Positions 50,634-59,339 of a DNA stretch of 64,000 nucleotides are shown here, in pieces. The position numbers and the translations under genes were made by a program. Position 1 is the first letter of the stretch, and the number at the start of each line of letters is the position of its first letter. The DNA is from Jiangella sp. DSM 45060 (lineage in GTDB: Bacteria > Actinomycetota > Actinomycetes > Jiangellales > Jiangellaceae), in the NCBI RefSeq assembly GCF_900105175.1, contig NZ_LT629771.1:1240001-1304000 (forward strand), written 5' to 3'. Under the pieces are notes generated by a model that ran no database searches, was not told where the DNA came from, and saw only the letters and a program-made list of their open reading frames with translations.

Positions 50634-50662
50634 TTGACTCGACTGCCTCGGTGTGGCACGTT
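50634..50662 (+). promoter_or_regulatory. Candidate promoter of the importer 4 operon
   Basis: TTGACT (50634-50639) and CACGTT (50657-50662) are 17 bases apart. Operator site 3 starts six bases later and would cover the transcription start. The resulting leader before ATG 50766 would be about 97 bases. Confidence 0.45.
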
Positions 50663-50667
50663 GGGCC

Positions 50668-50687
50668 AACACAAAAGGCTTTGCAAC
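50668..50687 (+). promoter_or_regulatory. 20-bp LacI-type operator, site 3
   Basis: AACACAAAAGGCTTTGCAAC matches 16 of 20 consensus bases, with the core CAAAAGGCTTTG identical to sites 1 and 2. It lies just downstream of the candidate promoter of the importer 4 operon. Confidence 0.65.
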
Positions 50688-50765
50688 GCGAGCCACCGCT
50701 CCGTCCCGCCGCGGCCCGATCGGACGTGCGGCCCCCATCATCTCTGTACGTCACAAGGAGTTCCG

Positions 50766-52172
50766 ATGGCGAAACCCCTCTTCAGGCGCACGGTCGTGGC
50801 CGTGCTGAGCACCACGTTCGTGGCGGCGCTGGCGGCCTGCGGGACGTCGAGCAGCGACGACGATCCCGCGAGCGGCAACGGCGGCGACACGCCCGACGTC
50901 GACGCCCCGGTGACCATCTCGATCAACGACCTGCCGCCCACCGAGGAGCCCGAGCGCCGCCAGAGCATGCTCGACAAGATCGAGCGGTTCGAGGCGGACC
51001 ACCCGCACATCACCATCGAGGCGACCGAGTACCGCTGGGCGGCCGACACTTTCCCGGCCATGCTCGCCGGCGGCACCGAGCCGACCGTGACCGCTCTCCC
51101 GTTCACCGAGGTGCAGGGTCTGGCCGCGCGCGGCCAGACGGCCGAGATCTCCGAGCAGCTCGAGGGCGCCGGGTTCCTCGAGGACCTCAACCCGGGCCTC
51201 ATGGACGTCGTCACCGCACCCGGCGGCGGCGTCTACGGAGTGCCGTACGCCGCGTACACGGCCGGTCTCATCTACAACCGCGCGCTCTTCACCCAGGCCG
51301 GCCTCGACCCCGACGACCCGCCGAAGACGTGGGACGACATCCGGGCGGCGGCGAAGACGATCCAGGAGAAGACCGGCGTCCCCGGCCTGATCAGCATGAC
51401 CACCGAGAACGTCGGCGGCTGGACGCTGACCGCGATGTCGGCGGCGTTCGGCGGCCAGATGGAGGAGATCGACGGCGAGACCGCCACGGCCTCGTTCAAC
51501 GCCGAGCCCACCAAACAGGCGCTGGAGTTCCTCCGCGCGCTGCGGTGGGAGGACAACACGATGGGCTCCAACTTCCTGGTCAACTGGGAGGACTCCCGCA
51601 ACGAGTTCGGCGCGGGCCGGGCCGGCATGTTCATCGGCGGCGCCGACGCCTACAGGGACCTCATCGACACCCGCGGGCTGCCGCCGGACGACTTCGGCGT
51701 CGCGCCCCTGCCGCTCGAGGGCGACGAGGCGGCCGCGCTGTCCGGCGGTTCGGTCGACGTGATCAGCGCCCGGGCGACCCCGGAAGAGGTCGACGCGGCC
51801 ATCACCTGGATCCAGTTCAACCGCTTCGAGAAGTACTACAGCGAGCAGGCCGCGCGCGAGAGCGCCGACGGTGCGTTCAAGGACGGCCGTGCGGTGGGTG
51901 CGCCGGAGCTCCCGATCGTCAGCCAGGACATCTACGACCAGTGGCTGGTCTGGATCGACGACATGATCAACGTGCCGCGCGAGAACGCCGAGTACTACCT
52001 CACGTCCATCGAGGACGTCCCGCTGGTCGCCGAGCCGCCGGTCAAGGGGCAGGAGCTCTACGCCGCGCTCGACCCCGTCGTCCAGGCCGTGCTGACCCGC
52101 GAGGACGCCGACATCGACGCGCTGCTGGCCGAGGCCGAGGACAACGTCAACGCCCTCATCCAGGCGGGCTGA
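50766..52172 (+). CDS. Sugar ABC transporter substrate-binding lipoprotein (importer 4)
   Basis: The 468-aa protein starts at ATG 50766 with AAGGAG upstream. The lipobox is LAAC with Cys25, followed by a Ser/Asp/Gly-rich linker. Family-1 solute-binding features include VYGVPYAAYTAGLIYNRALF near residue 160. It is the longest of the four binding proteins here, compatible with a larger oligosaccharide. It heads an operon with two permeases, an SDR-type dehydrogenase and a ManD-like enolase, under operator site 3. Confidence 0.92.
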   Translation: MAKPLFRRTVVAVLSTTFVAALAACGTSSSDDDPASGNGGDTPDVDAPVTISINDLPPTEEPERRQSMLDKIERFEADHPHITIEATEYRWAADTFPAMLAGGTEPTVTALPFTEVQGLAARGQTAEISEQLEGAGFLEDLNPGLMDVVTAPGGGVYGVPYAAYTAGLIYNRALFTQAGLDPDDPPKTWDDIRAAAKTIQEKTGVPGLISMTTENVGGWTLTAMSAAFGGQMEEIDGETATASFNAEPTKQALEFLRALRWEDNTMGSNFLVNWEDSRNEFGAGRAGMFIGGADAYRDLIDTRGLPPDDFGVAPLPLEGDEAAALSGGSVDVISARATPEEVDAAITWIQFNRFEKYYSEQAARESADGAFKDGRAVGAPELPIVSQDIYDQWLVWIDDMINVPRENAEYYLTSIEDVPLVAEPPVKGQELYAALDPVVQAVLTREDADIDALLAEAEDNVNALIQAG

Positions 52173-52249
52173 CCCTCGATGTCAGGGATGTCCGGGGTCC
52201 CCGCAGCGGGCCCTGGACGTCCCTCGCGCACGACGGAAGGAGTGCGACC

Positions 52250-53200
52250 GTGGTGGTGATCGACAAGGACGTCGCGAGCGCCGTGCGGCCGGCGCCGCCG
52301 CCTCGACGGCGGCGGCGCACGCCGGTGACGTGGGTGCGGGGCGGCGGGCTGAGCACGCTGGTCTTCCTGCTGCCGCTCATCGTGCTGTTCTCGCTGTTCT
52401 CCTGGTGGCCGGTGCTCAAGAGCCTCGTGCTGAGCTTCCAGCAGACGAACTTCATCGGCCCGGCCGAGTGGGTGGGCTGGAACAACTTCGAGCGGGTCCT
52501 GGCCGACCCGCTGCTGGGGACGGCGGCGTGGAACACGACGTGGTTCACCATCCTCGCCGTGGTCATCGGCTACCCGGTGCCGGTCATCACCGCGGTGTTC
52601 ATCGCCGAGCTGCGCAAGGCCCGCGGCTTCGCGGCGGGACTCGCCTACATCCCGACGATCATCCCGCCGGTCGTCTCGGTGCTGTTGTGGAAGACCTTCT
52701 ACCGTCCGGACGAGAGCGGTGTGTTCAACACGATGCTCGGCTGGGTCGGCCTGGGGCCGTATCCCTGGCTGCAGGACGGCACGGCGGCGATGCCGAGCAT
52801 GGTGGTGCAGGCGTGCTGGGCCGGTTTCGGCGCGGCCACCATCATCTACCTGGCCTCGCTGATGTCGATCCAGTCGGAGCTCTACGAGGCGGCCGAGGTC
52901 GACGGCGCCAGCATCTGGCGGCGCATCTGGCACGTCACGCTGCCGCAGCTGCGCGGCATCATGCTGATCATGCTGCTGCTGCAACTCATCGGCACGTTCC
53001 AGGTGTTCACCGAGCCGTTCATCATGACCAACGGCGGTCCCGAGAACCGCACCGTCACGATCCTCATGCTGATCTACCGGTACGCGTTCCTGGCCAGCGA
53101 CTACGGCAAGGCCACCGCGCTCAGCCTGATGCTGGCCCTGGCGCTGTGTCTGCTGTCCGGCATCTACCTGTGGGCGACGCGGAAATGGAGCACGACATGA
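52250..53200 (+). CDS. Sugar ABC transporter permease, MalF type (importer 4)
   Basis: The 316-aa protein starts at the first of three consecutive GTG codons (52250), seven bases after GAAGGAG; the second or third GTG could also serve. An Arg/Pro-rich cytoplasmic N-terminus precedes six helices and the EAA loop EAAEVDGASIWR. Its stop overlaps the following ATG. Confidence 0.92.
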   Translation: MVVIDKDVASAVRPAPPPRRRRRTPVTWVRGGGLSTLVFLLPLIVLFSLFSWWPVLKSLVLSFQQTNFIGPAEWVGWNNFERVLADPLLGTAAWNTTWFTILAVVIGYPVPVITAVFIAELRKARGFAAGLAYIPTIIPPVVSVLLWKTFYRPDESGVFNTMLGWVGLGPYPWLQDGTAAMPSMVVQACWAGFGAATIIYLASLMSIQSELYEAAEVDGASIWRRIWHVTLPQLRGIMLIMLLLQLIGTFQVFTEPFIMTNGGPENRTVTILMLIYRYAFLASDYGKATALSLMLALALCLLSGIYLWATRKWSTT

Positions 53201-54165
53201 GCGCGACCGTCGACACCGCCGCAGAACACGCCGAGGACGCGGCCGGGGGCGACTCCCGCGGCCGGCGCCGCAAGGAGCCGACGTTCGCCGGCGAGCGCAG
53301 CGTGCTGTCGGCGAACGACCGGCGGCGCCCCGGCGTCCGGCTCGGGCTGCGCGTCCTGGTCGTGGTGGTCGTCGCTGGGCTGCTGCTGATCAGCGGGGGC
53401 CCGCTGCTCTGGCTGTTCAAGTCGGCGGTGTCGACGAGTCAGGACATCATCCGCGCGCCGTTCGGGCTGTGGTCGAGCGGCATCCAGTGGCAGAACCTGA
53501 GTGACGCGTGGACCCTGGTGCACATCGGCCGGGCATTGCTGAACACGGTGTGGATCGCGCTCGGTTCCTGGTTCTTCGGCCTGCTCGTGGCGCTGACCGG
53601 CGGCTACGCATTGTCGGTGTTGCGGCCGAAGTACGGCCCGATCATCACCGGGGCGGTGCTGGCGACGCTGTTCGTGCCCGGCGTGGTCTCGCTCGTGGCG
53701 TCGTACCTCATCATCCTCGACGTCCCGATCGTCGAGCGGAACCTCATCAACACGTTCTGGGCGGTCTGGCTGCCCGCCGCGCCGAGCGCGTTCAACGTCC
53801 TGCTGATGAAACGCGTCTTCGACCGGCTGCCTCGGGACCTGTTCGAGGCGGCGAAGGTCGACGGGGCCGGGCCGTTCCGCATCTTCTGGAGCATCGTGCT
53901 GCCCATGTCGAAACCGATCATCGGCGTCATCTCGCTGCTGACGATCATGGCCGCGTGGAAGGAGTTCCTCTGGCCGATGCTGGTGCTGCCCGATCCCACC
54001 CTGCAGCCGTTGTCGGTGGTCCTGCCGCGGCTGGAGCAGACGTCGGAGATGAGCCTGCTCATGGCCAGCCTGTTCATCTCGGTGATCATCCCGGTCCTGC
54101 TGTTCCTCGTGTTCCAGCGTCAGTTCCTCCGCGGCGCCGGGCAGGCCGGGGCGCTGAAGGGATGA
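53197..54165 (+). CDS. Sugar ABC transporter permease, MalG type (importer 4)
   Basis: The 322-aa protein starts at ATG 53197 (ATGA overlap). It has a long charged N-terminal extension of about 45 residues before the first helix, six helices and the EAA loop EAAKVDGAGPFR. The end ALKG precedes an overlap with the SDR gene. No ATPase subunit is found in the operon. Confidence 0.92.
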   Translation: MSATVDTAAEHAEDAAGGDSRGRRRKEPTFAGERSVLSANDRRRPGVRLGLRVLVVVVVAGLLLISGGPLLWLFKSAVSTSQDIIRAPFGLWSSGIQWQNLSDAWTLVHIGRALLNTVWIALGSWFFGLLVALTGGYALSVLRPKYGPIITGAVLATLFVPGVVSLVASYLIILDVPIVERNLINTFWAVWLPAAPSAFNVLLMKRVFDRLPRDLFEAAKVDGAGPFRIFWSIVLPMSKPIIGVISLLTIMAAWKEFLWPMLVLPDPTLQPLSVVLPRLEQTSEMSLLMASLFISVIIPVLLFLVFQRQFLRGAGQAGALKG

Positions 54166-55073
54166 GCGTCGACCACGTGCTGGTCACGGGTGCCGCCGGC
54201 ATGATCGGCCGGGCCGCGGTCAGGCGCTTCCGGGAGCTCGGCGTCGCTGTCACCGCCCTCGTCCTCGACGATCCCGGCGACCTCAAGGCCGACCGCGTCG
54301 TGGTGGGCAGCGCCACCGACCGGGCCGCCGTCCGTGACGCGCTGGACGGCGTGGACGCCGTCGTCCACCTGGCCGCGATCCCCGCGCCCACGCTGGGCAC
54401 GCCGGACGAGGTCTTCGCCGGCAACACCGCAGCCACCTTCACCGTGCTCGACGCGGCGGGCGAGCACGGCATCCGGAACGCCGCCATCGCGAGCAGCATC
54501 AACGCGCTCGGGTTCGGCTGGTCGCCGCGGACGGAGGTGGCGCCGGCGTACGTGCCCCTCGACGAGGACCTCCCCACCGAGGCCGCCGACCCGTACTCGT
54601 TGTCCAAGTACGTCGACGAGGTGACGGCCGACGCGATGGCCCGCCGGCACGACCTGACCGTGGTGTCGCTGCGGTTCCCGTTCGTCGGCGGACTGGGGGA
54701 GGTGGACGAGCTCGACGATCGCCTGCCCGAGCACGCCGCACAGGTGACCGCCGACCCCGGGATCGGCGCCCGCGACCTGTGGCTGTACCTGGAGACCCGC
54801 GACGCCGCCCGGGCGCTGGACCTGGCCCTGCGGGTCGACCTGGCGGGGTCGCACGTCGTGTTCGCCGCCGCCCCCCGGACGTCGGCGCCGTACCTGACGA
54901 ACGACCTGCTCGACGCCTATTATCCGGCGGTGCCGCGCCGCCGGGACGCGCCGGGCCGCACCGCGCCCGTCGACCTCTCCCGCGCCGAGCAGCTGCTGGG
55001 GTTCGCCGCCCAGCACCTCCTGCCCGACTCCGACGAGATCCGCGACCTGCCGACCGAGATGAGGAGACCATGA
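54162..55073 (+). CDS. NAD-dependent epimerase/dehydratase family protein (extended SDR)
   Basis: The 303-aa protein starts at ATG 54162 in an ATGA overlap. It has VTGAAGMIGRAA (Rossmann loop of extended SDRs), VVHLAAIPAPTL, SS at the catalytic serine and YSLSKYVDE with the Tyr/Lys pair. It is shorter than nucleotide-sugar epimerases, which fits the uronate-dehydrogenase-like or aldose-dehydrogenase branch. Flanked by importer 4 and a ManD-type dehydratase, it could oxidise or epimerise a free uronate before dehydration. The reaction is inferred only from context. Confidence 0.82.
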   Translation: MSVDHVLVTGAAGMIGRAAVRRFRELGVAVTALVLDDPGDLKADRVVVGSATDRAAVRDALDGVDAVVHLAAIPAPTLGTPDEVFAGNTAATFTVLDAAGEHGIRNAAIASSINALGFGWSPRTEVAPAYVPLDEDLPTEAADPYSLSKYVDEVTADAMARRHDLTVVSLRFPFVGGLGEVDELDDRLPEHAAQVTADPGIGARDLWLYLETRDAARALDLALRVDLAGSHVVFAAAPRTSAPYLTNDLLDAYYPAVPRRRDAPGRTAPVDLSRAEQLLGFAAQHLLPDSDEIRDLPTEMRRP

Positions 55074-56371
55074 CCGTGACCACCTCGACCGCCGACCCCC
55101 AGCTGGAGGTGCCCACCCAGCTCGGGAACGTCGCGCCGCCGTGGCCGCACCGCGACGGTCTGCGCATCACCGGCGTCAGAGCCGTCGCGACGGCGCCGGG
55201 CGGCACGCCGCTGGTCATCGTCCGCGTCGACACCAACGAGCCGGGACTGTACGGTCTCGGCTGCGCCACGTTCACCCAGCGCTGGCACTCGGTCGTGGCC
55301 TACGTCGAGCAACACCTCGAGCGCCTGGTGGTGGGCCGGCACCCGGCCGACATCGAGGACATCACCCGCGCCGTGCACTACGGCAGCTACTGGCGCAATG
55401 GCCCGGTGGGCAACAACGCGCTGTCGGGTCTGGACATGGCGCTGTGGGACATCGCCGGCAAGCGGGCCGGGATGCCGGTGTACGAGCTGCTCGGCGGGCG
55501 GGTCCGCGGGGCCGCCGCCACCTACATCCACGCCGGGCGGGCGACCGTCGAGGAGACCCTGGCCGACGCGCGGCGGTTCATGGAGGCCGGCTGGACCCAT
55601 ATCCGGCTGCAGGTCGGGCAGCCCGGCCTGGGCACCTACGGCGCGCCCGGCGCGCGGGGCGGCTACCCGGGCGCGCCGAACCCGGACGGCTGGAGCGTGC
55701 ACCGCTACCTGCGCACGACCCCGGAGCTGTTCGCGGCCGCGCGGGCCGAACTGGGCGACGACGTCGAGCTGCTGCACGACGTCCACTCACGGCTCACGCC
55801 CAAGCAGGCCGTGCTGCTGGCCCGGTCGCTCGAGCCGTACCGGCTGTTCTTCCTCGAGGACGTGCTGGCGCCGGAGTACTTCGACCGGCTTCCCGAGGTG
55901 CGCGAGGCGTCGCCGGTGCCGATCGCCGTCGGCGAGTTGGCCACGTCGTTCACCGAGGCGGTCCGGCTGGTCCGCGACGGCGGGGTCGACCTCATCCGCT
56001 GTCACATCTCCGCGATCGGCGGACTGTCGCCGGCGCGCAAGATCGCCGTGCTGGCCGAGCTGACCGGCGTGCGCACGGCCTGGCACTCGCCGGCGGACGT
56101 GTCGCCGATCGGCGCCGCCGCGAACGTCGCCCTGGACGTGACGAGTCACGCGTTCGGCATCCAGGAGGGGCATGTGTACCCGGAGCCCGTGCACGAGGTC
56201 TTCCCCGGAACGCTGCGCATCGAGCGCGGGTGGCTGCGCCCCAACGAGGCGCCCGGCTGGGGCATCGACCTCGACGAGAAGGCGGCCGCCGCCCACCCGC
56301 CCGGCCTGGCCCGGATGGACGAGTGGGTCCTGGGCGTCCGCGGGCCCGACGGCGGCTTCGCCGCGCCGTGA
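55070..56371 (+). CDS. ManD/RspA-type sugar acid dehydratase (enolase superfamily)
   Basis: The 433-aa protein starts at ATG 55070 with GAGGAG close upstream, overlapping the previous stop. It has the ManD marks: IRLQVGQPG...TYG (Arg and Tyr of the mobile loop), metal ligands Asp237, Glu263 (LEDVL) and Glu289 (GELAT), His239 in HDVHSRLTP next to the first ligand, and His339 in WHSPADVSP. ManD enzymes dehydrate D-mannonate or D-gluconate to 2-keto-3-deoxygluconate, though many homologues are weak or have other roles. It is the last gene of the importer 4 operon. The N-terminal 30 residues before the capping domain are longer than usual. Confidence 0.83.
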   Translation: MTVTTSTADPQLEVPTQLGNVAPPWPHRDGLRITGVRAVATAPGGTPLVIVRVDTNEPGLYGLGCATFTQRWHSVVAYVEQHLERLVVGRHPADIEDITRAVHYGSYWRNGPVGNNALSGLDMALWDIAGKRAGMPVYELLGGRVRGAAATYIHAGRATVEETLADARRFMEAGWTHIRLQVGQPGLGTYGAPGARGGYPGAPNPDGWSVHRYLRTTPELFAAARAELGDDVELLHDVHSRLTPKQAVLLARSLEPYRLFFLEDVLAPEYFDRLPEVREASPVPIAVGELATSFTEAVRLVRDGGVDLIRCHISAIGGLSPARKIAVLAELTGVRTAWHSPADVSPIGAAANVALDVTSHAFGIQEGHVYPEPVHEVFPGTLRIERGWLRPNEAPGWGIDLDEKAAAAHPPGLARMDEWVLGVRGPDGGFAAP

Positions 56372-56388
56372 CGCCCCGACGACGCCGG

Positions 56389-57402
56389 TCAGGCCGACTC
56401 GCGTCGTCGGAGTTGCGCCGAGAACACGAGCTCCTGGGGCTCCGGCGGGCCCTCGCCGGCGATGCGCTGCAGCAGCAGCCGGCCGGCGGCGAAGCCGATC
56501 TGGTGCGACTGGTTGGCCATGGTGGTCAGCTTCGGGGTGATCAGGCCCGCGGCCTCGATGTCGTCGAAGCCCATGACGGCGACGTCGTCGGGGATGCGCA
56601 GCCCGCGGGCGAGCGCGGCCTGCATCGCCCCGATGGCGACGACGTCGTTGGTGGCGATGACGGCGTCGGGTGGCTGCGGCAGGTCCAGCAGCGCCGCCAT
56701 GCCCACGCCGCCACCGTCGCGACTGACCGGCGCGCGCATGAGCAGCGCGGGATCGGCCGCCACGCCGGCCTCGCGCAGCGCGGCGTGGTACCCCTCGACC
56801 CGGACGGCGGGGGCGCCGACCCCGGCGGGCGCGGTGATGAAGGCGATGCGGCGGTGGCCTCGCGACAACAGGTAGCGCGTCGCCTCCGCGGCGCTCTCGT
56901 GGTCGGCGCCGTTGACGACGTCGTAGCCCTCCTCGGGGCGGTGGCTGCCCAGCAGCACCACCGGGATGCCCACCGAGACCGCCGGACGGATGTCGTCCTG
57001 ATGCTGGTAGTAGCCGGAGAACGCGATGCCGTCGACGCGCCGCTTCACCAGCTGCTGGACGGTCCGGCGCTCGATGTCGGGCTGGGCGTCGGTGTTGCAC
57101 ACGATGCCGAAGTAGCCGTCGGCCAGGATGGCGTCCTGCAGCCCCCGCGCCACCGACGTGTAGAACGGGTTGGTGATGTCGGGGATCACCAGCGCGATGG
57201 TGTTGGTGCGCTGGCTGACCATGCTCCGCGCGAGGTCATTGGGCTCGTAGCCCAGCTCGGCGATGGCCGCGAGCACTCGCTCGCGGGTGGCGGCGGACAC
57301 CGGACGGCGCCGGCTCAGCGTGTGCGAGACCGTCGTCATGCTCACGCCGGCGAGTGCGGCGACGTCGGCGATGCCGGCGTGGCGGCGTGGTCGCGTGGTC
57401 AT
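56389..57402 (-). CDS. LacI family transcriptional repressor (second), likely regulator of the 47-59 kb regulon
   Basis: The 337-aa protein starts at ATG 57402 with GAGGGA upstream. Helix-turn-helix and hinge occupy residues about 9-65 (IADVAALAGVSMTTVSHTL; hinge LARSMVSQRT), followed by the effector domain beginning IALVIPDITNPFYTSVARG. It is convergent with the importer 4 operon and divergent from the toroid protein gene. The 97-bp divergent gap holds operator site 5, an 18/20 match to the motif found upstream of the other three operons of the block. This makes it the best candidate for the repressor that reads all five sites. The inducer is presumably a sugar from the degraded polymer. Confidence 0.93.
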   Translation of the reverse strand: MTTRPRRHAGIADVAALAGVSMTTVSHTLSRRRPVSAATRERVLAAIAELGYEPNDLARSMVSQRTNTIALVIPDITNPFYTSVARGLQDAILADGYFGIVCNTDAQPDIERRTVQQLVKRRVDGIAFSGYYQHQDDIRPAVSVGIPVVLLGSHRPEEGYDVVNGADHESAAEATRYLLSRGHRRIAFITAPAGVGAPAVRVEGYHAALREAGVAADPALLMRAPVSRDGGGVGMAALLDLPQPPDAVIATNDVVAIGAMQAALARGLRIPDDVAVMGFDDIEAAGLITPKLTTMANQSHQIGFAAGRLLLQRIAGEGPPEPQELVFSAQLRRRESA

Positions 57403-57446
57403 CGCGCGCGGTCCCTCGGATCGGTCATCGACACATCGTAGCGAGT

Positions 57447-57466
57447 GACGCAGAAGGTTTTGCGTC
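57447..57466 (+). promoter_or_regulatory. 20-bp LacI-type operator, site 5
   Basis: GACGCAGAAGGTTTTGCGTC matches 18 of 20 consensus bases and is the most symmetric copy in its outer arms (GACGCA / TGCGTC). It lies between the divergent LacI gene and the 606-aa protein gene, so it could control both. Confidence 0.7.
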
Positions 57467-57498
57467 CGAGCGGGCGCAGACGAAGAGGAGTGGTTCTC

Positions 57499-59319
57499 GT
57501 GCACGCTGACCTGCGCCGCGGACTGGTGGCGGCGGCATGCTCGGCCGGCGACGACGCATACGACCCGGGCTGGGGGTTGCTGCGGGTCGAGGCGACGTAC
57601 AACCCGATCCACACCCGCATCGTCTCGGGAGTCGCCCACCGGTACGTCGCGAGCCTGTCGTACGCCCTTGCGCTGTGTGAGGCCGGCCGGTACGAGCGGG
57701 CGGAGCGGGTCCTGCTGCGGTGCGTCGCGGACCAGGACACCGATCCGCGCTCGGACACGTACGGACTCTGGAGCTACTACGCCGAGGAACCGCTCGGTGA
57801 CATGCGGCCGCCGGACTGGAACCAGGCCGACTTCAACGGCCGCGCCCTCGCGATGGTCCTGCTGCGGCACCGGCAGGCCCTGACCCCGGCCACGCGGGAG
57901 GCCGTCGGGACCGCCCTCCATCACGCTGCCCGCTCCATCGCGCGACGTGACGTCTCGATGGACTACACGAACATCGCGGCCAAGGGCACGTTCGTGACGC
58001 TCGCGGCCGGCCGGTTGCTGGACGATCCGGTCCTCGGCCGCTACGCGATGGAGCGGCTGCGGCGCTTCGCCGCGAACGTCGACGCCACGGGCAGCTTCGT
58101 CGAGTACAACAGCCCGACGTACTGGACCATCACCACACAGGCCATCACCGCGATCGGCCAGTACCTCGCCGACGACGAGGTCCGCGCCACCGCCGGGCGG
58201 CTGAGCGAGGTCGCCTGGCGGCACCTGGCCGCCCGGTGGCACGCTCCGTCCGGTCAGCTGGCCGGGCCGATGTCGCGTACGTACGGCGACGACACCGCCG
58301 GCAACCAGGGGCTGCTGCTGTTCCTGCGGACCGCTCTGGGCGACGTGGCGCCGTTCGGCTCGGTCGAGCCGCGCCCCGACGTCGAGCTGGTCTGGCCGGC
58401 GGTGCTCGAGCCGTCGGTGCCCGCCGGCTGCGCGGCCGCCTTCACCGCGCCGCCGGCGGGGATCCTGCGCCGCGAGCTGTTCGCCCACGGCGAGGCCATC
58501 GATGACGCACCCGAGCAGCGGGGCGGCGCCGCCGTGCCCGAGATCGTCGGGACGACCTGGCTGGATCCCGTGCTGGCGCTCGGGACCATCAACCAGGCGG
58601 ACACCTGGCTGCAGCGTCGCAACCTCCTGGCCCAGTGGGCGGTGGCGGGCGAAGCGCCCTGGCGCCGGCCGGCGAGGTCGGTGCGGCTCAGGGTGCTCAA
58701 GGACGGCGCCGACTTCGCCTCGGGCTCGTTCTCCTCCGTCCAGGACGGCAGCGCCGCGCTGTGGGTCGTCGGGTTCGCGTCGCCGGGTGGGGATCGGCAC
58801 CTGCACCTGGACCTGCTGGACCGGGGTGCGACCTTCCTCGCGGCCGCACTCGTGGTCGCGTTCGACTTCGCCGGTGCGGGCGACGCGGTCGTCCGGGTAG
58901 GGGAGCAGGCGGCGACGCCGGGCGCGGTGTTCGGGCTCGGCTCGACGGTGAGCGTGCTCACGGGCGGTGTGGAGTGCCGGATCGGCCTGGTGGACGGGGA
59001 CTTCGGCGGCGCCCGGCCGTGGGGGCGGATCCGGCGCGACGGCGACCGCCTCGCTGTCGAGATCGTCCTGCTGGCGGCCCAGCACCCCGTGGAGCTCGAC
59101 CTCGCCTCCGCCGGTCAGGCGTTCGTGGCCGGCACCTTCGAGCTCGCAACGGCGGGAGGAGGCCGGTCGCCGTCGCCGCCGGAGACGCGCCGGTCCGCCG
59201 ACGGCATCGAGCTCGCCTGGCGTGAGCTCTGGCTGCGGGGCCGGACCCGCGTCGGTACCCGGGGCGACCACGCCGCCGGGTTCGCGTCGAGCGCGCCTGG
59301 CATGCGGCCCGGCCGGTGA
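57499..59319 (+). CDS. Alpha/alpha-toroid protein, lyase-like, family not recognised
   Basis: The 606-aa protein starts at GTG 57499, eight bases after GAAGAGGAG; an earlier GTG at 57445 lies in the operator and is rejected. The first 350 residues are helical repeats with conserved WSYYAEEPLGDM, YTNIAAKGTF and FVEYNSPTYWTITT. This pattern is seen in heparinase II/III-like and other toroid proteins of polysaccharide loci. The C-terminal part is beta-rich (LWVVGFASPGGDRHLHLDLLDRG). There is no signal peptide, so it would act on imported material. It is monocistronic under operator site 5. A lyase or hydrolase role on uronic oligosaccharides is plausible but unproven. Confidence 0.7.
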   Translation: MHADLRRGLVAAACSAGDDAYDPGWGLLRVEATYNPIHTRIVSGVAHRYVASLSYALALCEAGRYERAERVLLRCVADQDTDPRSDTYGLWSYYAEEPLGDMRPPDWNQADFNGRALAMVLLRHRQALTPATREAVGTALHHAARSIARRDVSMDYTNIAAKGTFVTLAAGRLLDDPVLGRYAMERLRRFAANVDATGSFVEYNSPTYWTITTQAITAIGQYLADDEVRATAGRLSEVAWRHLAARWHAPSGQLAGPMSRTYGDDTAGNQGLLLFLRTALGDVAPFGSVEPRPDVELVWPAVLEPSVPAGCAAAFTAPPAGILRRELFAHGEAIDDAPEQRGGAAVPEIVGTTWLDPVLALGTINQADTWLQRRNLLAQWAVAGEAPWRRPARSVRLRVLKDGADFASGSFSSVQDGSAALWVVGFASPGGDRHLHLDLLDRGATFLAAALVVAFDFAGAGDAVVRVGEQAATPGAVFGLGSTVSVLTGGVECRIGLVDGDFGGARPWGRIRRDGDRLAVEIVLLAAQHPVELDLASAGQAFVAGTFELATAGGGRSPSPPETRRSADGIELAWRELWLRGRTRVGTRGDHAAGFASSAPGMRPGR

Positions 59320-59339
59320 GGCCTCGATACCCGCGGCCG

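Larger units (their letters stand above)
50430..50765. other. 336-bp divergent control region without genes
   Basis: This gap separates the leftward Gfo/Idh-DUF6807-CE15 operon from the rightward importer 4 operon. It contains two 20-bp operators (50457-50476 and 50668-50687), candidate promoters for both directions and the ribosome site of the binding-protein gene. A 16-codon frame at 50587-50637 has GAGGAG directly abutting its ATG and is not considered a gene. The remaining centre shows no other signal I can name. Confidence 0.6.

Noticed and set aside
50587-50637. A 16-codon leader peptide in the importer 4 control region
   Set aside because: GAGGAG directly touches the ATG, which is too close for translation. 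The frame lies upstream of the candidate promoter -10, and there is no attenuator structure after it.
57445-57498. Upstream GTG start for the 606-aa toroid protein
   Set aside because: These codons lie inside the operator palindrome and lack a ribosome site; GTG 57499 has GAAGAGGAG at proper distance.
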